9,551 bases of DNA from Treponema sp. (GTDB lineage Bacteria; Spirochaetota; Spirochaetia; Treponematales; Treponemataceae), in assembly GCA_016293645.1 (NCBI GenBank), contig JAEDDW010000070.1, positions 1 to 9,551 on the forward strand. The letters are read 5' to 3'. Below, one piece after another: positions 6,089 through 9,551 of the stretch (position 1 is the first letter of the stretch; each line of letters begins with the position of its first letter). The notes beneath the pieces are model-generated. The model was not told where the DNA came from. It did no database searches and worked only from the letters and a program-made list of their open reading frames with translations. The position numbers and the translations under genes were made by a program.

Positions 6089-6117
6089 ATTGTATACCGT
6101 TCGGTATATAAATTCAA
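6089..6117 (-). promoter_or_regulatory. Promoter of the tetR-amylase operon
   Basis: Read on the minus strand, TTGAAT (6117-6112) and TACAAT (6094-6089) are separated by exactly 17 nt, and the ATG follows 7 nt after the -10 box. The expected +1 is within about one base of the start codon, predicting a leaderless or nearly leaderless message. Confidence 0.7.
6093..6108. promoter_or_regulatory. Palindromic TetR-type operator
   Basis: TATACCG at 6093-6099 and CGGTATA at 6102-6108 are perfect inverted copies around a TT centre, a 16-bp palindrome. It lies between the -35 and -10 boxes and touches the latter. The ACCG-NN-CGGT core is common among operators of TetR-family repressors. Binding would block RNA polymerase, giving autorepression and control of the downstream GH13 gene. 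Confidence 0.75.
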
Positions 6118-6168
6118 GGATTTTTTTTCAGTTTCATATTTGTTTCACAAATTATTATTTGACTTTTT

Positions 6169-6288
6169 CTGGATGAATCTGGCGTTCAGGCTGCAAAACT
6201 TATTCTGGCAAGACTTACGGATTTTAGGAGACCTCCTTGCACCGTAAAGATACCGGTTGAAGTTGTTGAGCGTCAATCAAGTCTGTAA
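6169..6288 (+). pseudogene. C-terminal remnant of a LacI-family regulator
   Basis: Thirty-nine codons ending in TAA (6286-6288) encode the typical end of LacI/GalR regulators: GVQAAKLILARL near the start, then CTVKIPVEVVERQSSL, where the P-x-E-x-V-E-R-x-S-S motif is a family signature. The same frame has a TGA at 6160-6162 and no start codon or DNA-binding region, so about 300 N-terminal residues are missing. It is non-functional as a regulator. It suggests that a sugar-controlled operon once lay here, and the fragment is followed directly by remnants of a transporter and a sugar kinase. Confidence 0.75.
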
Positions 6289-6317
6289 TCAAAGTAATTT
6301 ATTGTCCTGGAGGAAAA

Positions 6318-6445
6318 ATGAAAAAAACAATTTTTAGAACAATGCTTTTGGCATTTGGTGCTTCCCGTGGAGAAGAGGCCGCACGTCTTGAAGAAATCAT
6401 CAAGGTTTTCAATGAAAAGACCGGATACAATGTAGTCATGGAGGA
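6318..6445 (+). pseudogene. N-terminal remnant, probably of an ABC sugar-binding protein
   Basis: A good SD (GGAGG at 6309-6313) and an ATG at 6318 start a frame whose first residues, MKKTIFRTMLLAF, look like a signal peptide. The next segment, EEAARLEEIIKVFNEKTGYNV, matches the usual first helix and strand of extracellular solute-binding proteins of ABC sugar importers. The hydrophobic signal core looks shortened, which may be a second small deletion. After about residue 42 the frame runs into sequence of a different gene (a PfkB kinase) and stops at 6501-6503, so any product would be about 61 residues. The match is from pattern recognition only. It could still be expressed as a small peptide because the translation signal is intact. 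Confidence 0.55.
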
Positions 6446-6628
6446 CTTCTTTACTGTCTTACAAGAAAAGAAAATATGCTTGATCTTGACGAAATGGAAC
6501 TGAAAAAAATCATGCTCTATGCAAATACTGTTTCGGCACTCTGTGTCACAAAAAGAGGCGGGCTTCCTGCATTGCCTGCAAAAGAAGAAGTAGAAGAGCT
6601 GTTTAATAAGGTCCAGGAACAGAAATAG
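6446..6628 (+). pseudogene. C-terminal remnant of a PfkB-family sugar kinase (fructokinase-like)
   Basis: From an internal ATG at 6476 the frame encodes MLDLDEMELKKIMLYANTV, SALCVTKRGGLPALPAKEEV and a charged tail, ending at TAG 6626-6628. The A-N-x-x-S-A-L-x-x-T-K-R-G-x-x-P-A-L-P pattern is the C-terminal signature of fructokinases and other PfkB kinases. Just upstream, DFFT in another frame resembles the end of the GAGDSFF active-site region. Restoring one G in ACTGTCTT (about 6453-6460) would join DFFT to GLTRKEN in frame, so the fragment also seems to carry a single-base deletion. More than 200 N-terminal residues, including substrate and catalytic regions, are absent, so it cannot be an active kinase. 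Confidence 0.7.
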
Positions 6629-6708
6629 ACTCAGTTTGACGATGGATAAATGCCATGATGTCATAAAATTATCAGGCTTTGCCATTCCTTGTGTTTTTGT
6701 TCCGTCTG

Positions 6709-6764
6709 ATGTATCATTGAAAGATACATACTAAGAAAACAGAATAAATACTTCTTAGAAAGGA
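6709..6764 (+). promoter_or_regulatory. Region upstream of gpsA: two hairpins, weak promoter and SD
   Basis: ATGTATC (6709-6715) pairs with GATACAT (6723-6729), and CTAAGAA (6731-6737) pairs with TTCTTAG (6752-6758). Between and over them lies a possible promoter, TTGAAA (6717-6722), then CAGAAT (6740-6745) after 17 nt. AAGGA at 6760-6764 is the likely gpsA Shine-Dalgarno, 6 nt before the ATG at 6771. The promoter call is weak; the SD is reasonable. Confidence 0.4.
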
Positions 6765-6770
6765 TCATAC

Positions 6771-7829
6771 ATGGAAGCTTTTGAAGTTGGAATTATTGGA
6801 GCTGGTGCCTGGGGTACTGCTTTGGGTACAGCACTTGCCGAAGGTGGACACAAAGTTCAGCTCTGGGCAATGGAAGATGATGTAGTTTCTTCTATTAATA
6901 ACGAACATGAGAACAAACGCTATCTTCCCGGTTACAGGCTCAACGAGACAATGACGGCTAGCGGAGACATAAGGGAAGTTGCAACTGGAAAACAGTTCCT
7001 CATCATGGGTAGTCCTTCGCTTTATCTTGCTTCTACAATCAGTCGCTTTGTTGACGTTCCAAATATTGCCGACGGAACCACAATTATCGGTTCCCTTACA
7101 AAAGGATTTGTTCCAGTAGAATCAGGTCTTCCTTCCCTCGTTCTTGAAACTATGGAAAGGGCACTTCCTTCATGCTACAAGGATGCAACAGTTTACATCG
7201 CAGGTCCAAGCCATGCTGAAGAAGTTGCAAGCGGAAAGATCACAGGCCTTATTTCCGCAAGCCAGCACCATAGAAATGCAGTAAAGATGCGAGACCTTTT
7301 GCGAGCTGCTCCTAACCTCATGGCTTATGCTTCATTCGATACGATCGGTGTTCAGATCTGTGCAGCCGTAAAGAACGTCATTGCCGTCGTATACGGAAGC
7401 ATGGATGCCCTTGCTGAAAACAGTTCCATCTTTGGAGACAATACGGAAAGCCTTCTCATGGCAGCTGGTCTTAGCGAAATACAGCAGCTTGGATTTGCAA
7501 TGGGTGCAACACATTCAGCAACTTTCTCTTCAATCAGCGGTGTCGGTGATCTTGATGTAACATGCAAGTCGAAATTCGGCCGCAACAGAAGATTCGGTCA
7601 GGACATAATAAAGACAAATATTCTCGATCAGTTCAAGGATCTTGATGACCTCATAGCAAACGTAAAGAAAGTCGGCTATCTTCCTGAAGGTGCCATTGCC
7701 TGCAAGTATGTTCATCAGATCATAAAAGAAAAGAACCTTAAGCTTCCGATCTGTGAGACCTTGTACAAAGTGCTCAACAAAGAAAAGACCGCGGAAGAAT
7801 GCCTCAATGAAATTCTTAAGAACGCCTGA
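6771..7829 (+). CDS. gpsA: NAD(P)+-dependent glycerol-3-phosphate dehydrogenase
   Basis: A 352-residue cytoplasmic enzyme reducing dihydroxyacetone phosphate to sn-glycerol 3-phosphate, the backbone precursor of membrane phospholipids. The N-terminal Rossmann motif is GIIGAGAWGTALG, with glycines at 10, 12 and 15. Further landmarks are the LPG of the ENKRYLPG segment, SLTKGF with Lys111, YIAGPSHAEEVA (142-153), catalytic Lys201 in CAAVKNVIAV, and the substrate-binding GVGDLDVTCKSKFGRNRRFG (257-276), corresponding to the family GDL..TC.S..SRNR.FG signature. It is slightly longer than the usual ~330-340 residues but otherwise complete. Translation starts at 6771 with AAGGA 6 nt upstream. It is the first intact gene after the sugar-locus remnants, and no clear terminator separates it from ffh. 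Confidence 0.96.
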   Translation: MEAFEVGIIGAGAWGTALGTALAEGGHKVQLWAMEDDVVSSINNEHENKRYLPGYRLNETMTASGDIREVATGKQFLIMGSPSLYLASTISRFVDVPNIADGTTIIGSLTKGFVPVESGLPSLVLETMERALPSCYKDATVYIAGPSHAEEVASGKITGLISASQHHRNAVKMRDLLRAAPNLMAYASFDTIGVQICAAVKNVIAVVYGSMDALAENSSIFGDNTESLLMAAGLSEIQQLGFAMGATHSATFSSISGVGDLDVTCKSKFGRNRRFGQDIIKTNILDQFKDLDDLIANVKKVGYLPEGAIACKYVHQIIKEKNLKLPICETLYKVLNKEKTAEECLNEILKNA

Positions 7830-7913
7830 TCAATTTTCCCCTCTCGGAAGAGATCAAGGTTACTGGAATTTTATAACCACATTTCTTGATGCACATAAAA
7901 AATAAGAGATGTA

Positions 7914-8009
7914 TAAAATCAGCGGAGCAAAGGTTCGGGACAAAATGCGACTTGCAGCCAAGCTGCACCGGAGCAGGTTTGGCCCGGTTCTTTGCGGGAG
8001 CTGATTTTA
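7914..8009 (+). ncRNA. Structured element upstream of ffh (candidate leader RNA or small RNA)
   Basis: A 96-nt stretch closes on itself with a perfect 10-bp helix, TAAAATCAGC (7914-7923) with GCTGATTTTA (8000-8009). Inside, 7927-7939 (GCAAAGGTTCGGG) pairs with 7983-7995 (CCCGGTTCTTTGC) with one mismatch and two G-U pairs, and a hairpin TGCAGC-CAA-GCTGCA sits at 7953-7967. It ends 18 nt before the ffh SD (AAGGA, 8028-8032). It does not show the conserved GGAAG-AGCAG loop of SRP RNA, nor a riboswitch consensus that I recognise. It is GC-rich between AT-rich flanks. Possible roles are an ffh leader controlling translation or transcription, a separate small RNA, or a mobile palindromic repeat. 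Confidence 0.45.
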
Positions 8010-8041
8010 CAAGTTTTATAAATTTTTAAGGATATAAAAAA

Positions 8042-9478
8042 ATGCTTGAGAAAATTACAGGAACATTCAGCTCAATTGTAAAGACTTTGAGCGGAAAATC
8101 ATCGATTACTGAAAAGAACATTGAAGAGACAGTTGAACAGATCAAGATGGCTCTTCTTGAGGCCGACGTAAACCTTCGCGTTGTCCGCCGTTTTGTTAAT
8201 TCAACCATAGAAGAAGCCAAGGGTGAAAAGGTTCTCAAGGCAGTTGATCCGGGCCAGCAGTTCGTCAAGATCATTCACGACAAGCTTACTGCCATGCTTG
8301 GTGACAAGAAGACAGATCTTGCCCTCAAGGGTCCTGATACTCAGTCGGTTATCCTTTTGCTTGGTCTTCAGGGTGCAGGTAAAACTACCGCCGCCCACAA
8401 GCTTGCCGCCAAGCTCAAGAAAGATGGCCGCCGTCCATTGCTTGTTGCTTGTGACCTTGTCCGTCCTGCTGCCGTGGAACAGCTTTGTGTTCTTGGTCAG
8501 AAAATCGATGTTCCTGTTTACAAAGATGACAATGCCCTTGCGGAGGCTGCCGGAAAAGCAAATCCAAAAGTTGCGGTAAAGGTTGCAAATGACGCCCTCA
8601 CTTATGCAAAGAAGAACGGACTTGATACGGTAATCATCGATACTGCCGGTCGTCTCCAGATCGACGGCGACATGATGGAAGAACTTGTCCAGGTAAAGAA
8701 GGCAATGAATCCTGTCGAGACAGTTCTCGTTGCCGACGCCATGACTGGTCAGAATGCCGTAGACATCGCAAAGTCATTTGATGAGCAGCTTGGTCTTACA
8801 GGTGTAATCCTCACAAAGTTTGACTCTGACGCCCGTGGTGGTGCGGCTCTTTCATTGAAATCCATTACTGAAAAACCGATCCTCTTCATCGGTACAGGTG
8901 AAAAGACGGAAGATTTTGAGCAGTTCCATCCTGAGCGTATTGCCGGCCGTATTTTGGGCATGGGTGACATTGTTTCCCTTGTTGAAAAGGCACAGGAAAC
9001 CGTTGACCAGGAACAGGCACTCAAGATGCAGAAGAAAATGCAGAGAAATGAATTCACTCTGCAGGACATGCTTGAGCAGTTTGAGCAGGTTGAAAAGATG
9101 GGATCCATGTCGAAGATCATCGATATGATGCCGGGCCTTGCGGGGCAGATCAGCGAAGCCCAGCTTGGTCAGGGTCAGGAAGCCATCAAGCACCAGAAGG
9201 CAATCATCCAGAGCATGACATACAAGGAAAGGCTTAACCACCTTATCATCGGTCCGGCCCGCCGCAAGAGAATCGCAAAGGGTAGCGGCACTTCCGTACA
9301 GGAAGTGAACAAGCTCATCAAGCAGTTTGAAAAGACAAAACTTACGATGAAGAAGCTCAGCCGCAATCGCGGTGCCCAGGCAAAGATGATGAACCAGCTT
9401 GCCGGCATGGACATGAGCCAGCTGCAGAATATGAAGCTTCCTGGAGGAATGCAGCTTCCAAAAGGCTTCCATTTCTAA
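8042..9478 (+). CDS. ffh: Signal recognition particle protein Ffh (SRP54 homologue)
   Basis: A 478-residue GTPase that binds SRP RNA and signal sequences and delivers nascent membrane proteins to the receptor FtsY. The N domain is residues 1 to about 95. The G domain holds the P-loop GLQGAGKTT (108-116), DLVRPAAVEQL (138-148), DTAGR (200-204), TKFD (258-261) and ARGGAAL (264-270). A linker with GMGDIVSLVEKA follows, and the methionine-rich M domain runs from about 325 to the end, with the RNA-binding RRKRIAKGSGTSVQEVN (408-423) and a Met/Gln/Gly-rich tail. The length is in the usual 450-490 range and every motif is intact. The ATG at 8042 has AAGGA 9 nt upstream. A structured leader element precedes it. 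No S16 gene follows directly, unlike the ffh-rpsP order common in other bacteria; instead an IS-like end is seen. Confidence 0.97.
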   Translation: MLEKITGTFSSIVKTLSGKSSITEKNIEETVEQIKMALLEADVNLRVVRRFVNSTIEEAKGEKVLKAVDPGQQFVKIIHDKLTAMLGDKKTDLALKGPDTQSVILLLGLQGAGKTTAAHKLAAKLKKDGRRPLLVACDLVRPAAVEQLCVLGQKIDVPVYKDDNALAEAAGKANPKVAVKVANDALTYAKKNGLDTVIIDTAGRLQIDGDMMEELVQVKKAMNPVETVLVADAMTGQNAVDIAKSFDEQLGLTGVILTKFDSDARGGAALSLKSITEKPILFIGTGEKTEDFEQFHPERIAGRILGMGDIVSLVEKAQETVDQEQALKMQKKMQRNEFTLQDMLEQFEQVEKMGSMSKIIDMMPGLAGQISEAQLGQGQEAIKHQKAIIQSMTYKERLNHLIIGPARRKRIAKGSGTSVQEVNKLIKQFEKTKLTMKKLSRNRGAQAKMMNQLAGMDMSQLQNMKLPGGMQLPKGFHF

Positions 9479-9499
9479 AGGATTCCTAAAAAAGCAAAA

Positions 9500-9551
9500 G
9501 GGGGCTGTCCAATAAGTATTCATGGCAGGGTCATTGAGCAATGTCGAAATG
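9500..9551. mobile_element. Possible insertion-sequence end, cut by window
   Basis: GGGGGCTGTCCAATAAGT (9500-9517) resembles the terminal inverted repeats of several transposon families, notably IS1182-like elements, whose ends often begin GGGGCTGTCC followed by an A-rich stretch and AGT. It starts 21 nt after the ffh stop. No transposase coding sequence can be judged in the 34 nt that remain. This is a motif-level resemblance only. Confidence 0.35.

Noticed and set aside
6117..6247. An open frame 6032-6247 (plus strand) running through tetR into the LacI remnant
   Set aside because: It is antisense to the tetR start and shares its 3' part with the LacI fragment in another frame. It has no family resemblance and no SD.
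7830..7880. Terminator for gpsA
   Set aside because: The CTCT-CGGA-AGAG and GGTTA/TAACC stems are only 4-5 bp and lack a following T-tract.
7914..8009. SRP RNA (ffs) adjacent to ffh
   Set aside because: The conserved domain IV loop pattern (GGAAG on one side, AGCAG on the other, with a GNRA-type tip) is absent. The GCAGCCAAG stretch is part of a simple self-complementary hairpin.
9479..9499. Terminator for ffh
   Set aside because: Only a short AGGA/TCCT symmetry is present, with no stable stem and no T-run.
8852..9541. Long minus-strand open frame opposite ffh
   Set aside because: It is a shadow of the biased ffh codons, with no recognisable domain and no translation signal.

Overview
The window looks like part of a spirochaete chromosome, most likely a host-associated Treponema or close relative. 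This rests on the feel of the protein sequences (GTP-type PEP carboxykinase, GpsA, Ffh), a moderate-to-low GC content and compact gene spacing. The genus is an inference and no lineage marker in the window proves it.

Layout from left to right. (1) 1-1388: the 3' three quarters of pckG, followed by about 260 bp of back-to-back hairpins that ends in a clear Rho-independent terminator (about 1615-1647). (2) 1680-3220: two tandem type II toxin-antitoxin modules, each ending in a VapC-type PIN ribonuclease. The first has a short, probably ribbon-helix-helix antitoxin and the second a Phd/YefM-type antitoxin. Both pairs overlap at the antitoxin stop and toxin start, and each module has its own promoter with an inverted repeat. 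(3) 3259-4101: a HisJ-like PHP-domain phosphoesterase. It converges on (4) a minus-strand operon, 6081-4098, of a TetR-family regulator and a cytoplasmic GH13 alpha-amylase/neopullulanase-like enzyme. The two convergent genes share the bases of their stop codons. The tetR promoter carries a near-perfect palindromic operator between its -35 and -10 boxes. (5) 6169-6628: a graveyard of a sugar-uptake locus, with the C-terminus of a LacI regulator, the N-terminus of what looks like an ABC solute-binding protein and the frameshifted C-terminus of a PfkB (fructokinase-like) sugar kinase. (6) 6771-7829 gpsA and 8042-9478 ffh, both intact housekeeping genes. They are separated by a 212-bp gap with a 96-nt strongly structured element directly upstream of the ffh ribosome binding site. 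(7) 9500-9551: a sequence resembling an insertion-sequence terminal repeat, cut by the window end.

Functionally the window mixes central metabolism (gluconeogenic or anaplerotic PEPCK, glycerolipid precursor synthesis by GpsA), protein targeting (Ffh), intracellular alpha-glucan breakdown under local TetR control, and an accessory TA island. Three genes (the first antitoxin, the PHP gene and tetR) have a good -10 box ending only 6-8 nt before the ATG and no Shine-Dalgarno sequence. They may make leaderless mRNAs, whereas the other intact genes have an SD or are translationally coupled. No complete undescribed system is evident. The leaderless set, the hairpin array, the ffh leader element and the deletion scar deserve the closest second look.
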